Assembly: GCA_031291275.1 (NCBI GenBank)
Contig: JARLJJ010000192.1
Coordinates: 1-35,001, forward strand
DNA: 35,001 nucleotides
Reading direction: 5' to 3'
From: Formivibrio sp.
GTDB taxonomy: Bacteria > Pseudomonadota > Gammaproteobacteria > Burkholderiales > Chitinibacteraceae
Shown here: piece after piece, positions 7,658-16,830 of the stretch
Layout of the letters: every line of letters begins with the position of its first letter
How positions within the stretch are numbered: position 1 is the stretch's first letter
The notes under the pieces: generated by a model
The model's input: only the letters and a program-made list of their open reading frames with translations
Told to the model about the DNA's origin: nothing
The model's database searches: none
Program-made: the position numbers and the translations under genes

Positions 7658-8281
7658 ATGGCTCAATTTTTCTCTATTCATCCAGAAACACCCCAACCCC
7701 GCCTAATCAAACAAGCGGTGGAAATTATCCGTAGCGGCGGGTTGGTGGTTTATCCCACAGACTCCTGTTATGCCCTCGGTTGCCAGTTGGATGACAAAAC
7801 GGCCATGGAACGGATTCGCCGGATTCGCCAACTCAATGAGAAGCATCATTTTACCTTGGCATGTCGCGATCTTTCCGAACTGGGCAGTTATGCCCGCGTG
7901 GATAACCAAGTATTTCGCTTGCTCAAAAGCACAACGCCGGGTCCTTATACGTTCATCTTGTTGGCGACCAAGGAAGTTCCGCGCCGCTTGTGGCACCCAA
8001 AGAAATCCACTATTGGCCTGCGCGTTCCGCAGCACCCGGTAGCTTTGGCTTTGCTGGAAGAACTTGGCGAACCCATGTTGACATCTTCCTTGCTGATGCC
8101 AGATGAAGAGCATCCGATGTCAGATGCTTGGGAAATTCGCGATCGGTTGGAAGGCTGTGTGGATCTGATCATTGAAGGGGGATACTGCGGTATTGCCCCG
8201 ACCACAGTGATTGATCTCTCGGAAGGCGCGCCAGTATTGGTGCGGCAAGGGCAGGGCAGTGCCACCCCCTTCGGCTTATAA
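7658..8281 (+). CDS. yciO: YrdC/Sua5-domain protein of the YciO family
   Basis: This 207-residue protein consists of one YrdC-type domain and closely follows E. coli YciO along its whole length. Examples are the N-terminus MAQFFSIHPETPQPRLIKQA, then VVYPTDSCYALGC, FTLACRDLSEL, TPGPYTFILLATKEVPRRL, TIGLRVP and GEPMLTSS. Related TsaC/Sua5 proteins make threonylcarbamoyl-AMP for the t6A modification of tRNA. YciO members carry the same nucleotide-binding pocket but their physiological role is less settled. The KR-x-R catalytic signature of TsaC is not clearly present, so it should not be called tsaC. It follows rnm by 42 bases. Confidence 0.92.
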   Translation: MAQFFSIHPETPQPRLIKQAVEIIRSGGLVVYPTDSCYALGCQLDDKTAMERIRRIRQLNEKHHFTLACRDLSELGSYARVDNQVFRLLKSTTPGPYTFILLATKEVPRRLWHPKKSTIGLRVPQHPVALALLEELGEPMLTSSLLMPDEEHPMSDAWEIRDRLEGCVDLIIEGGYCGIAPTTVIDLSEGAPVLVRQGQGSATPFGL

Positions 8282-8320
8282 ACCACGCTTCTTGATTGAT
8301 CCAATTTACATAGGAAAACG

Positions 8321-8956
8321 ATGGAAGATATTATCCAAAAAATGGTGATATGGGCTTTGCCTGTGTTGTTTGCCATTACAATCCACGAGGCATCACACGC
8401 GTATGCTGCCAAGTATTTTGGTGACAAGACGGCTTGGATGCTCGGACGTTGCTCGTTAAATCCAATCAAACATATCGATCCATTTGGCTCCATTTTGCTG
8501 CCACTACTGTGCTTATGGCTAGGCGGTTTTGTTTTTGGCTGGGCGAGGCCGGTACCGATCAACTTCGGCGCTTTACGCCGGCCCAAGCAAGATATGCTCT
8601 GGGTCGCTGCCGCAGGGCCCGCCTCGAACCTGGTCATGGCGTTTCTCTGGGCGCTGTTGATGAAGGCATCTTATCTGTTGGGGGATAGTTCTTACGCAGA
8701 ACCGCTGGCGCTGATGTCCCAGGCCGGCATTATTATCAATATCTCATTGATGGCGCTTAATCTATTACCGCTATTACCGCTGGATGGTGGGCGCATTGTG
8801 GTTTCTTTGTTGCCACGAGACTTGGCTTGGAAATTTTCCCGGATCGAACCTTATGGCATGTATATCCTTGTTGGCTTGATGGCATTCGGAGTGCTTGGCA
8901 CGCTGATGATGCCGCTGGTCCGACTGGGGTATAGCCTTATTAGCCTCATTCTTTGA
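8321..8956 (+). CDS. Site-2-protease-like membrane metallopeptidase (M50 family)
   Basis: This 211-residue polytopic protein has the zinc motif HEASH at residues 22-26 in the first helix and the third zinc ligand in NLLPLLPLDGGRI (Asp155), as in small M50B proteases of the Rv-type/YwhC group. Predicted helices lie near 8-28, 55-75, 92-118, 130-150 and 180-208. No PDZ domain is present, which separates it from RseP. Its substrate is unknown. The position between yciO and trpS is common in betaproteobacteria, suggesting a conserved but uncharacterised housekeeping role. No strong ribosome-binding site is seen before ATG 8321 (GGAAA lies nearby). Confidence 0.9.
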   Translation: MEDIIQKMVIWALPVLFAITIHEASHAYAAKYFGDKTAWMLGRCSLNPIKHIDPFGSILLPLLCLWLGGFVFGWARPVPINFGALRRPKQDMLWVAAAGPASNLVMAFLWALLMKASYLLGDSSYAEPLALMSQAGIIINISLMALNLLPLLPLDGGRIVVSLLPRDLAWKFSRIEPYGMYILVGLMAFGVLGTLMMPLVRLGYSLISLIL

Positions 8957-8985
8957 TAACAATTTGAAAAGCAAGGAAATTTTAA

Positions 8986-10188
8986 ATGTATCCTGATCGT
9001 GTTCTCTCTGGCATGCGCCCCACTGGAAAGCTCCACTTGGGGCACTACCACGGCGTGCTCAAGAACTGGGTCAAACTGCAAAGCGAATATGAGTGTTTCT
9101 TCATGGTGGCTGACTGGCATGCGTTGACCACCAATTATGATGATGTCAGCGGCATTGAAAAAAATACCTGGGACATGGTGATCGACTGGCTGGCGTCGGG
9201 TGTTGATCCTTCGCAAGCTACAATCTTCATCCAGAGCAAGGTGCCGGAACATGCCGAGCTGCATTTGGCGCTGTCGATGATCACCCCGCTCTCGTGGCTG
9301 GAACGTATTCCAACTTATAAAGACCAGATTGAGAAACTCAGCCAAAAAGATTTAGGGACCTATGGGTTCCTGGGCTACCCTTTGCTGATGGCGTCGGACA
9401 TCCTGCTTTATCGCGGTAATTTGGTGCCTGTGGGTGAAGATCAAATTCCTCATGTGGAAATTACCCGCGAAATTGCGCGGCGCTTTAACCATGTCTTTGG
9501 CAAGGAGCCAGGCTTCGAGGAAAAAGCTGAAGCTGCAGTCAAAAAAATTGGCGGCAAAAAGGGCAAGCTTTATCAGGAGTTGCGTACTCGTTATCAACAG
9601 GAAGGTGATGTCGAAGCACTGGAAGCGGCCAAAGCTTTACTCGGCGACAGTCAGAATATCAGCTATGGTGATCGGGAACGGTTATTCGGTTATCTGGAAG
9701 GCGGCGGGAAAATGATTCTGCCGGAATCACAGCCGTTGCTGACCGAGGCCTCGCGGATGCCGGGACTGGATGGCAATAAAATGTCCAAGTCTTACAACAA
9801 CACCATCAGCTTGCGAGAAGATGCCGAAGTAGTCACCAAGAAAATTCGCCAGATGCCAACGGATCCGGCTCGGGTGCGGCGCAATGATCCGGGCGATCCG
9901 GAAAAATGCCCAGTATGGCAATTGCACCAGGTGTATTCGGACGAATCGGTCAAGGAATGGGTTATTGCGGGCTGCAAGAGCGCTGGAATCGGTTGCCTGG
10001 ATTGCAAACAACCCGTAATTGAAGGTGTCCTGGCCGAGCAAAAACCCATGTTCGAGCGTGCACAACCGTATCTTGAAGATCCGACACTCGTGAAGAGTAT
10101 CGTAGCGGATGGTTGTGAGCGAGCTCATGAAGTCGCCAAAGAGACCATGCGTGATGTCAAGGAAGCCATGGGATTGAGTTACAGCTAA
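8986..10188 (+). CDS. trpS: Tryptophanyl-tRNA synthetase
   Basis: This class I aminoacyl-tRNA synthetase charges tRNA-Trp. The 400-residue product has the HIGH-type motif HLGH at residues 17-20, the block GYPLLMASDILLYRG, VPVGEDQIPHVEITREIARRF, and KMSKS at residues 265-269. It is longer than the compact form of about 335 residues. The extra 60-70 residues sit between FNHVFGKEP and the KMSKS region (FEEKAEAAVKKIGGKKGK onward to LPESQPLL). This insertion is familiar from betaproteobacterial TrpS and supports the taxonomic guess. It starts 29 bases after the M50 gene, with AAGGAAA upstream. Confidence 0.97.
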   Translation: MYPDRVLSGMRPTGKLHLGHYHGVLKNWVKLQSEYECFFMVADWHALTTNYDDVSGIEKNTWDMVIDWLASGVDPSQATIFIQSKVPEHAELHLALSMITPLSWLERIPTYKDQIEKLSQKDLGTYGFLGYPLLMASDILLYRGNLVPVGEDQIPHVEITREIARRFNHVFGKEPGFEEKAEAAVKKIGGKKGKLYQELRTRYQQEGDVEALEAAKALLGDSQNISYGDRERLFGYLEGGGKMILPESQPLLTEASRMPGLDGNKMSKSYNNTISLREDAEVVTKKIRQMPTDPARVRRNDPGDPEKCPVWQLHQVYSDESVKEWVIAGCKSAGIGCLDCKQPVIEGVLAEQKPMFERAQPYLEDPTLVKSIVADGCERAHEVAKETMRDVKEAMGLSYS

Positions 10189-10268
10189 GTGGGGGATAAT
10201 GCCAGTGTGCTCTGAACATGCTGAGTGAAAATACATTGGCCTTATTCACAAGATCCATGGAGAAATAG

Positions 10269-10604
10269 ATGCGTAATTCCTTTTTTCCTATTGCCCTGAT
10301 CATAGTTGGCTCGGGATGGTTGCTGAATGAACTGCAACTCTTTCCTGATGCCAACTGGATCGTGATTCTTGGGCTGATCAGTGCCGGTATATTGGTCCTG
10401 GTCTTTGAAGGATTCAATTCTTCAACCATCGTTAAGGGGCCGTTACTCATTGCAGCTGGGGTTGCCTCTTATCTTAATCAGCACCATGGCTTGGGGTGGC
10501 GGGTTCTGATTCCTTCGTTACTGATTTTGGCCGGGGTGCTCCTGTTGATAGCACACTCAGGCACGTTGCCTGAGCCGGGACAAAAACCGGTTCGGCGCAT
10601 GTAG
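10269..10604 (+). CDS. Small multi-pass membrane protein (LiaI/LiaF-type transmembrane region)
   Basis: The 111-residue product has four predicted helices at about 5-23, 28-45, 54-70 and 78-96, and a short polar tail rich in Pro and Arg. The pattern of an N-terminal 'FFPIALIIVGSGWLL' helix followed by a 'lilaGvlLLi'-like helix resembles the membrane region shared by LiaI/LiaF and related unknown-function domains. No catalytic or metal-binding residue is visible. GGAG precedes ATG 10269. It sits between trpS and scpA on the same strand, with 14 bases to scpA. Function unknown. Confidence 0.75.
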   Translation: MRNSFFPIALIIVGSGWLLNELQLFPDANWIVILGLISAGILVLVFEGFNSSTIVKGPLLIAAGVASYLNQHHGLGWRVLIPSLLILAGVLLLIAHSGTLPEPGQKPVRRM

Positions 10605-10618
10605 TTTTTCCCTCTCGA

Positions 10619-11425
10619 ATGAATTCGCCATTGACTGAGTTACCCGAACCGCTTGCGCATATTTTTGGCGAGCCGCTTCGGGAAATGCCGCATGATCTGT
10701 ACATCCCGCCCGATGCGTTACGGGTGCTGCTTGAGTCGTTTGAGGGGCCACTTGATCTGTTGCTCTATCTGATTCGCCGGCAAAATATCGACATCCTCGA
10801 TATCCCGATGTCGGTGGTCACAGCTCAGTACATGCAATATGTTGAAGCCATGCAGACCAGTCGCCTGGAGTTGGCGGCTGAATACCTCCTGATGGCGGCC
10901 ATGCTGATCGAAATCAAGTCGCGTTTGCTCCTGCCCAAGCCCGCTCAAGCCCAGGAAGACGAACATGATCCCCGTGCAGAACTGGTTCGTCGTCTCTTGG
11001 AATATGAGCAAATGAAACTCGCGGCATTTGAGCTCGATCAATTGCCCTTGGCTGGACGTGATTTTACTTGGGCTGCCGTGGTATTCGAGAAAGAAACATT
11101 CAAAGTACTGCCTGAAGTACATGCAAACGATTTGAAAACGGCTTGGCTGACGATCCTGTCTCGCGCCAAAAACAAGCAGCACCATACCGTGCGGGCTGAA
11201 GAACTTTCGGTGCGCGAGCAGATGACCCATATCCTCAAGCTCCTCGCGGACGGTCGCTATGTAGACTTCATCGATCTGTTTGATCACGCCCGAGGCGTGC
11301 CTATGCTTGTGGTTACATTCACTGCTTTGCTGGAATTGGTAAAAGAAAAAATGATCACGGTGATGCAGGAAGCTGCAGGCTTGCCGATCTATGCGCGACT
11401 GGCTGGCGTGGAGAGCGATATATGA
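10619..11425 (+). CDS. scpA: Segregation and condensation protein A
   Basis: ScpA is the kleisin subunit that bridges the SMC dimer in the bacterial condensin and helps compact and segregate the chromosome. The 268-residue product shows the kleisin N-terminal block [20 protein letters not shown], then [19 protein letters not shown] and the C-terminal winged-helix region ([19 protein letters not shown]). The start is uncertain: ATG 10619 lacks a ribosome-binding site and gives a 40-residue unstructured leader; ATG 10685 is an alternative. Its end overlaps scpB by ATGA. No smc gene is in the window. Confidence 0.93.
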   Translation: MNSPLTELPEPLAHIFGEPLREMPHDLYIPPDALRVLLESFEGPLDLLLYLIRRQNIDILDIPMSVVTAQYMQYVEAMQTSRLELAAEYLLMAAMLIEIKSRLLLPKPAQAQEDEHDPRAELVRRLLEYEQMKLAAFELDQLPLAGRDFTWAAVVFEKETFKVLPEVHANDLKTAWLTILSRAKNKQHHTVRAEELSVREQMTHILKLLADGRYVDFIDLFDHARGVPMLVVTFTALLELVKEKMITVMQEAAGLPIYARLAGVESDI

Positions 11426-11994
11426 CGCCCAAGCGTAAGCAGGCATTAAACAAGCAAATTGTGGAAACCGCTTTATTGGTTGCCGATGCGCCGCTTCCGA
11501 TATACGAACTGAAGAAGCTGTTTATTGAAGAAATGACGACCGAAGCACTTACGGCCCTCTTGGTCGACTTGCAAGCCGATTGGGTGGGCCATGGTGTGGA
11601 ATTGGTGAAACTTGCCAGTGGTTGGCGTTTCCGTGCTCGGCCAGAAATGCAACCTTTTCTGGCACGGTTAACACCAGAAAAACCACCCCGATACTCACGT
11701 GCGGTAATGGAAACGCTGGCAATCATTGCCTACAAGCAACCGGTTACGCGCGGTGAAATTGAAGAAATTCGTGGCGTATCGGTCGCGAGTCCGATTATCC
11801 AGACGCTACGTGAACGTGGCTGGGTGGAAGTAGTCGGCCACAAGGAAGTTCCAGGCCGGCCTGAGTTATTGGCAAGTACTCGACAGTTTCTTGATGATCT
11901 TGGTTTGTCCAGTTTGCGCGAATTGCCCCCACTGGCTGAACTGGGCAATCTGGTCTTACCCGAAACATTGCAAACAGCCGAAAGTAGTGAGTGA
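11422..11994 (+). CDS. scpB: Segregation and condensation protein B
   Basis: ScpB dimerises and binds ScpA in the SMC-ScpAB complex. The 190-residue product contains the two winged-helix domains of the family: residues about 8-85 ([20 protein letters not shown] ... [14 protein letters not shown]) and about 90-165 ([29 protein letters not shown] and [18 protein letters not shown]). It starts within the scpA stop codon (ATGA), so translation is coupled. folA starts 7 bases after its stop. Confidence 0.95.
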   Translation: MTPKRKQALNKQIVETALLVADAPLPIYELKKLFIEEMTTEALTALLVDLQADWVGHGVELVKLASGWRFRARPEMQPFLARLTPEKPPRYSRAVMETLAIIAYKQPVTRGEIEEIRGVSVASPIIQTLRERGWVEVVGHKEVPGRPELLASTRQFLDDLGLSSLRELPPLAELGNLVLPETLQTAESSE

Positions 11995-12001
11995 ACGAGT
12001 C

Positions 12002-12499
12002 ATGAGCAAACCGAAAATTTCCCTGATTGCAGCTGTTGCAAGCAACAAGGCCATTGGCTTCAATAACCAGCTGTTGTGGCGTTTACCAGATGACCTGAAA
12101 CGCTTCAAGGCACTGACCCTGGGTCATCCGATCTTGATGGGGCGTAAGACCTTCGAATCATTGGGACGGCCATTGCCGGGGCGGCGCAATATCGTGGTCA
12201 GTCGAAATCCGGAATGCCGCTTTGCCGGGGCAGAGGTATTTGCTTCGCTGGAGGTCGCGATTGCGGCTTGTGCCGGTGCGGAAAAAATGTACGTGATCGG
12301 TGGCGCCGAAATTTACCGGCAGGCCTTGGAATTGGCCGATGTGCTGGAGCTGACCGAAGTCGACGATGCACCGGTTGGCGATGCTTTTTTTCCTGAACTG
12401 GCAAAGGAACTTTGGCAAGAAACCAGCCGGGAATCGCATGTGGATGCTGCGAGTGGAGTCCATTATGACTTCGTTGAATACAGGCGGCTCTGCAGATAA
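12002..12499 (+). CDS. folA: Dihydrofolate reductase
   Basis: FolA reduces dihydrofolate to tetrahydrofolate with NADPH, regenerating the cofactor oxidised by ThyA. The 165-residue product has SLIAAVASNKAIGFNNQ, the substrate-binding acid Asp31 in WRLPDDLKRFK (equivalent to E. coli Asp27), the NADPH-binding GRKTFESLGRPLPGR and VIGGAEIY. The usual Pro before the loop Trp is replaced (QLLWRLP rather than the more common MPWxLP), a natural variation. It is the last gene of the plus-strand run and is followed by a strong hairpin terminator. Confidence 0.96.
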   Translation: MSKPKISLIAAVASNKAIGFNNQLLWRLPDDLKRFKALTLGHPILMGRKTFESLGRPLPGRRNIVVSRNPECRFAGAEVFASLEVAIAACAGAEKMYVIGGAEIYRQALELADVLELTEVDDAPVGDAFFPELAKELWQETSRESHVDAASGVHYDFVEYRRLCR

Positions 12500-12520
12500 C
12501 GAGCCTGACCAAGAAACAAA

Positions 12521-12543
12521 AAAGCCGCCATATTGGCGGCTTT
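12521..12543. terminator. Bidirectional intrinsic terminator between folA and ispH
   Basis: AAAGCCGCCA-TAT-TGGCGGCTTT forms a perfect 10-bp stem with a 3-base loop. It is flanked by an A-run on the left and T residues on the right, so it works as a GC stem plus U tract in both directions. It lies 22 bases after folA and 21 bases past the ispH stop. Confidence 0.9.
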
Positions 12544-12563
12544 GTCATTGGCCAAGCTTTGGG

Positions 12564-13493
12564 TTATTCAGCCAAGCCTTTCGGTAATGAGAATACAACA
12601 TTCTCTTCAATGCCATCCATGGTATGAACATTTTCCGCGCCAAAAGCACGAATGCATTCAGTCACACGAGTCACCAGAATTTCTGGGGCAGAGGCACCGG
12701 CAGTGATGCCGACGGATTTCTTGCCAGCAAACCACGCTTGCTTGAGTCCGGTTTCGTTATCGACCATATAGGCATCCACGCCAAGGCTTGCTGCCACTTC
12801 ACGCAAGCGGTTGGAATTGGAACTGTTGGGCGAGCCCACCACAATCAGGATGTCAACTTCGTTTGCCAGTTGCTTCACGGCATCCTGTCGATTTTGTGTG
12901 GCATAGCAAATATCGTCTTTTTTGGGGCCGACAATATTCGGGAATCGTTTTTGCAGGGCTTCCGTAATTACACGGGTATCGTCAACGGAGAGCGTGGTCT
13001 GGGTCACCCAAGCCAGCTTGTCCGGGTTGGTGACAACCAGCTTTTCAACATCATCGACATTTTCAACCAGATACATACTGTTCGGCGATTGGCCCATGGT
13101 CCCTTCTACCTCGGGATGCCCCTTGTGGCCGACCATCACGATTTCCATGCTTTGCTCGCCCAATCGCTTTACTTCGAGATGGACTTTGGTCACCAACGGA
13201 CAAGTTGCATCAAATACATTGAGCCCTAAAGCTTTTGCAGCAGCACGCACTTCTTGAGAAACACCATGCGCGGAAAAAATAACCGTTCCACCGGTGGGGA
13301 CTTCAATCAGGCTTTCAACGAAAATAGCCCCTTTGCGCTTTAGTTCATCAATCACATATTTGTTATGCACAACTTCATGCCGCACATAAATCGGGGCACC
13401 ATATTTTTCGAGTGCCTTTTCAACAATGGCGATGGCGCGATCCACACCGGCGCAGAAACCACGCGGAGTAGCCAGCGTAATTTGCATCTTCAT
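12564..13493 (-). CDS. ispH: 4-hydroxy-3-methylbut-2-enyl diphosphate reductase
   Basis: IspH performs the last step of the MEP isoprenoid pathway, reducing HMBPP to IPP and DMAPP with a 4Fe-4S cluster. The 309-residue product has the three cluster cysteines: Cys14 in [12 protein letters not shown], Cys98 in [11 protein letters not shown] and Cys197 in CYATQNRQ. It also has the substrate-binding [15 protein letters not shown] 13493 has AGGA 6 bases upstream and overlaps the lspA stop by ATGA; a start two codons later would also fit the family. It is the last gene of the ribF-ileS-lspA-ispH operon. Confidence 0.97.
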   Translation of the reverse strand: MKMQITLATPRGFCAGVDRAIAIVEKALEKYGAPIYVRHEVVHNKYVIDELKRKGAIFVESLIEVPTGGTVIFSAHGVSQEVRAAAKALGLNVFDATCPLVTKVHLEVKRLGEQSMEIVMVGHKGHPEVEGTMGQSPNSMYLVENVDDVEKLVVTNPDKLAWVTQTTLSVDDTRVITEALQKRFPNIVGPKKDDICYATQNRQDAVKQLANEVDILIVVGSPNSSNSNRLREVAASLGVDAYMVDNETGLKQAWFAGKKSVGITAGASAPEILVTRVTECIRAFGAENVHTMDGIEENVVFSLPKGLAE

Positions 13494-13963
13494 GCTGTTT
13501 CCTTTTTGTCACGGCGCAGCAGGCCATCAACCAGCATCAGTATAACGCCGATGCAAATGGCCGAATCAGCAAGATTGAACGCCGGGTAGTACCAGTTCTG
13601 GTAATACACTTGAACGAAATCAACAACATGTCCGTAGATTATCCGGTCAATGGCATTGCCGACGGCGCCACCAAGGATAAGGGTCAATTGCAGGCAGAAG
13701 CGCGGTTCATTTCCATGTTTTTTCAGTAGCCAGACAATGCCGCCCGAAATAAGCACGGCCAGAATGGTGAAAAAATGGCGCTGCCAGCCGCCAGCATCGG
13801 CCAAAAATGAAAATGCCGCACCGGGGTTGTAGGCCAAGGTTAGATTGAAAAAACCCGGAATCACCGCCAAGCGTTCGCCGTAGCCCAAGCTGGCCTGTAT
13901 GGCCAGTTTGCTGATCTGGTCCAGAACAACGATACCGAGCGCCAACGCCAACCATTTACGCAT
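13490..13963 (-). CDS. lspA: Lipoprotein signal peptidase (signal peptidase II)
   Basis: LspA cleaves the signal peptide of diacylglyceryl-modified prolipoproteins in the inner membrane. The 157-residue product has four predicted helices and the catalytic aspartate pair Asp115 ([10 protein letters not shown]) and Asp133 (FNLADSAI). It also has the conserved NPGAAFSFL and [10 protein letters not shown] blocks. ATG 13963 is chosen because GAGG lies 9 bases upstream and the protein then begins with a short basic stretch before helix 1. In-frame ATGs at 13981 and 13987 would add 6-8 residues. It overlaps the end of ileS by a few bases and ispH by ATGA. Confidence 0.96.
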   Translation of the reverse strand: MRKWLALALGIVVLDQISKLAIQASLGYGERLAVIPGFFNLTLAYNPGAAFSFLADAGGWQRHFFTILAVLISGGIVWLLKKHGNEPRFCLQLTLILGGAVGNAIDRIIYGHVVDFVQVYYQNWYYPAFNLADSAICIGVILMLVDGLLRRDKKETA

Positions 13964-16817
13964 GCGTGCGGACCTCGCCATTGCCAACCACGTTGTCTAC
14001 GCAACGTCCGCACAGCGTCGGATGTTCTGCATGGCTGCCAACATCGTCGCGGTAGTGCCAGCAACGTTCGCATTTCTGCGCAGTTGAGGCGGTAACGTTG
14101 ATGGAAAGCTCATCGCCTGTGTTCATGCTGACTTTCGATGTGATCATCACGAACTTGAGATCATCACCGAGCTTCACAAGTTCCGTAATCGTGTCGGCCG
14201 GGGCTGTGATGAGCACTTCGGCCTGCAAGCTGGAACCAAGCTTGCCATCTGTACGCTGGACTTCGATTTCCTTCTGCACGACGGCACGCACTGCACGAAT
14301 CGCGCTGAAGGATTGCGCCAGTGCAGCGGCATCGGCCACTGGTGGAATCACATGCCAGCGGTCGAGGAAAACGTTGTCGGCATTACCGAGCACTTCCCAG
14401 GCTTCATGCGCAGTGAACGACAGGATCGGAGCCAGCAGACGTACCAGTGCCTGCGTGATATGCCACAGGGCAGTCTGCGCCGAGCGGCGCGCAGCGGATC
14501 CGGCCTGAGTGGTATATAGGCGATCCTTGATGACATCAAGGTAGAAAGCCCCCAGTTCATCTGAGCAATAAGCGTGAATTTCCTGCACGGCGATATGGAA
14601 TTCGTATTTTTCGTAGAGTGCCGTAATCTTTTGCTGGAACTCGGCCAACTGAGCGAGAGCATAGCGGTCTAACGTCAGCAGGTCTTCCACTGCCATGCTG
14701 TTTTGGCTGGCATCGAAATCGGACACATTAGCCAGCAAAAAGCGCAGGGTGTTGCGGATACGGCGATAGGCATCGGCGGTACGCTTAAGAATTTCTTTCG
14801 AAACATACAGTTCGCCGGAGTAGTCAGTCGAGGCCGTCCACAGACGCAGCATGTCCGCGCCCATTTCACCGATCACTTCTTGCGGAACGATGACGTTACC
14901 CTTCGATTTCGACATCTTGAGGCCTTGGCCATCAACAACAAAACCGTGGGTCAAGAGTTGGTTGAACGGTGCTCGGCCTGTGGTTGCGCACCCTGTCAAA
15001 AGCGAGGATTGGAACCAACCTCGATGCTGGTCTGAGCCTTCAAGGTACAGGTCGGCCGGCCAGGGCAGGCCACGGGATTTAAGCACCGCAAAGTGGGTTG
15101 AGCCAGAGTCGAACCACACATCAAGCGTATCTTTCAGCTTGTCGTAGTGCGCCGCGTCTGCACCTAAAAATTCCGCTGCATCGAGCTTGAACCAGGCTTC
15201 GATGCCTTCTTTTTCAATGCGCAGCGCGATCTGTTCCAACAAAACCTGCGAATTCGGGTGCAATTCACCGGTTTCCTTGTGTACAAAGAAAGTCATTGGT
15301 ACACCCCAGTTACGCTGGCGTGAAACACACCAGTCTGGGCGATTACCGATCATGGCTTCCAGGCGTGCGCGCCCCCAGGCCGGGAAGAATTGGGTATCTT
15401 CGACGGCCTTGTTGGCCTGCTCGCGTAAAGTTTTACCGGACTTGCTCTTGTGATCCATCCCAACGAACCACTGGCTGGTCGCGCGGAAGATGATCGGTGT
15501 CTTGTGGCGCCAGCAGTGCGGGTAACTGTGCTTCAGTTTTTCACTGGAAAGCAGAACGCCGTTGTTTGCGAGTGTTTCGAGTACCAGTGGATTGGCCTCC
15601 CAAACACTCTTGCCGGCAAACAGTTCAACATACGCAAGAAAGCGACCATCGTTACCGACGGGATTGTCAGTAGGCAGGTGATATCGCATGCCAACATGGT
15701 AGTCATCAAGGCCATGTGCGGGGGCCGTATGCACCAGGCCGGTACCGGCTTCTGTCGTTACGTGTTCGCCGAGAATGATTGGCACCGTGCGATCATAGAA
15801 CGGGTGCTGTAATTGCAGATGTTCCAGGTTCGCGCCCTTGGTTTGGGCGATCACTTCATTGGCATCAACTCCATAGCGCTGGAGCGCGGATTCTGCCAAG
15901 TCACGGCCGAGGATCAGTAGACCCTTTTCTGTGGTGATCAGGTCATAGGTCAACTCTGGATGTACACACACGGCCTGGTTGGCTGGCAGGGTCCAGGGTG
16001 TCGTGGTCCAGATCACGGCATAGGCCGCCTGATCATCCAGGTCGATACCGCCAAATGCCTTGGTCAGTGCTGCGGTATCGAGTACACGGAAAGCCACATC
16101 GATGGCCGGAGAAACTTTATCTTCATATTCGACTTCCGCTTCGGCGAGCGCCGAGCCGCAGTCGACACACCAGTGGACGGGTTTTTGTCCACGTACCAGG
16201 TAACCGTTGGCGTTGACTTGGCCCAGAGTGCGCACGATATCTGCTTCAGTTTTGAAGGCCATGGTCAGATAGGGATTATCCCAATCGCCGAGCACACCCA
16301 AACGGATGAAGTCTGCTTTCTGGCGCTCAATCTGGATCGCGGCGTAATCGCGGCACAGCTCGCGGATAAACGAAGCGGGCAGGTGCGTCGCTTTCGGGTC
16401 AAGGCCATTGGCTTTGCGGTATTCGACGATGCGGGCATGGATAGTCGGACTATCGGCAATGGCCTGTTTGTCGCTTTTAACCAGCTTTTCAATTTGGTGT
16501 TCAATCGGCAGACCGTGGCAATCCCAGCCCGGAATATAGGGTGCATCAAAACCGCTGAGCGATTTCGATTTGATGATGATATCTTTCAAAATCTTATTGA
16601 CCGCGTGGCCGATATGGATCTTGCCGTTGGCATAGGGCGGACCGTCATGCAGCAGGAATGACGGACGATTTTCCGCTTTGGCCTTGATACGCAGTTGTTG
16701 GTAAATGCCCTGATCCTGCCATTTTTGCAGGAAGCCCGGCTCGCGCTTGGCGAGGTCCCCGCGCATAGGGAAGGGAGTATCGAGCAGGTTAACGGGATAT
16801 TTGCTGGCTTCAGACAT
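13956..16817 (-). CDS. ileS: Isoleucyl-tRNA synthetase
   Basis: IleRS is a class I synthetase with an editing domain that charges tRNA-Ile. The 953-residue product has PPYANGKIHIGHAVNKILKD (HIGH at 68-71) and the editing-domain region around residues 190-400. It also has WFVGMDHKSKSGKTLREQA, KMSKS at 634-638 (GLKMSKSKGNVI) and a C-terminal zinc site, CERCWHYRDD...CGRC. The C-terminal zinc finger and overall length mark the standard mupirocin-sensitive bacterial type. The start is ATG 16817 with GAGAAAG upstream; a longer frame to 16868 would run into ribF. It begins 13 bases after the ribF stop. Confidence 0.97.
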   Translation of the reverse strand: MSEASKYPVNLLDTPFPMRGDLAKREPGFLQKWQDQGIYQQLRIKAKAENRPSFLLHDGPPYANGKIHIGHAVNKILKDIIIKSKSLSGFDAPYIPGWDCHGLPIEHQIEKLVKSDKQAIADSPTIHARIVEYRKANGLDPKATHLPASFIRELCRDYAAIQIERQKADFIRLGVLGDWDNPYLTMAFKTEADIVRTLGQVNANGYLVRGQKPVHWCVDCGSALAEAEVEYEDKVSPAIDVAFRVLDTAALTKAFGGIDLDDQAAYAVIWTTTPWTLPANQAVCVHPELTYDLITTEKGLLILGRDLAESALQRYGVDANEVIAQTKGANLEHLQLQHPFYDRTVPIILGEHVTTEAGTGLVHTAPAHGLDDYHVGMRYHLPTDNPVGNDGRFLAYVELFAGKSVWEANPLVLETLANNGVLLSSEKLKHSYPHCWRHKTPIIFRATSQWFVGMDHKSKSGKTLREQANKAVEDTQFFPAWGRARLEAMIGNRPDWCVSRQRNWGVPMTFFVHKETGELHPNSQVLLEQIALRIEKEGIEAWFKLDAAEFLGADAAHYDKLKDTLDVWFDSGSTHFAVLKSRGLPWPADLYLEGSDQHRGWFQSSLLTGCATTGRAPFNQLLTHGFVVDGQGLKMSKSKGNVIVPQEVIGEMGADMLRLWTASTDYSGELYVSKEILKRTADAYRRIRNTLRFLLANVSDFDASQNSMAVEDLLTLDRYALAQLAEFQQKITALYEKYEFHIAVQEIHAYCSDELGAFYLDVIKDRLYTTQAGSAARRSAQTALWHITQALVRLLAPILSFTAHEAWEVLGNADNVFLDRWHVIPPVADAAALAQSFSAIRAVRAVVQKEIEVQRTDGKLGSSLQAEVLITAPADTITELVKLGDDLKFVMITSKVSMNTGDELSINVTASTAQKCERCWHYRDDVGSHAEHPTLCGRCVDNVVGNGEVRTHA

Positions 16818-16830
16818 TGTCTTTCTCTCG

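Noticed and set aside
7658..8281. Assignment of the YrdC-domain gene as tsaC
   Set aside because: Full-length similarity is to YciO, and the TsaC/Sua5 KR-x-R signature is not clear.
12624..13229. 201-codon plus-strand frame opposite ispH
   Set aside because: ispH on the minus strand has all cluster cysteines and full length; the plus-strand frame shows no domain.
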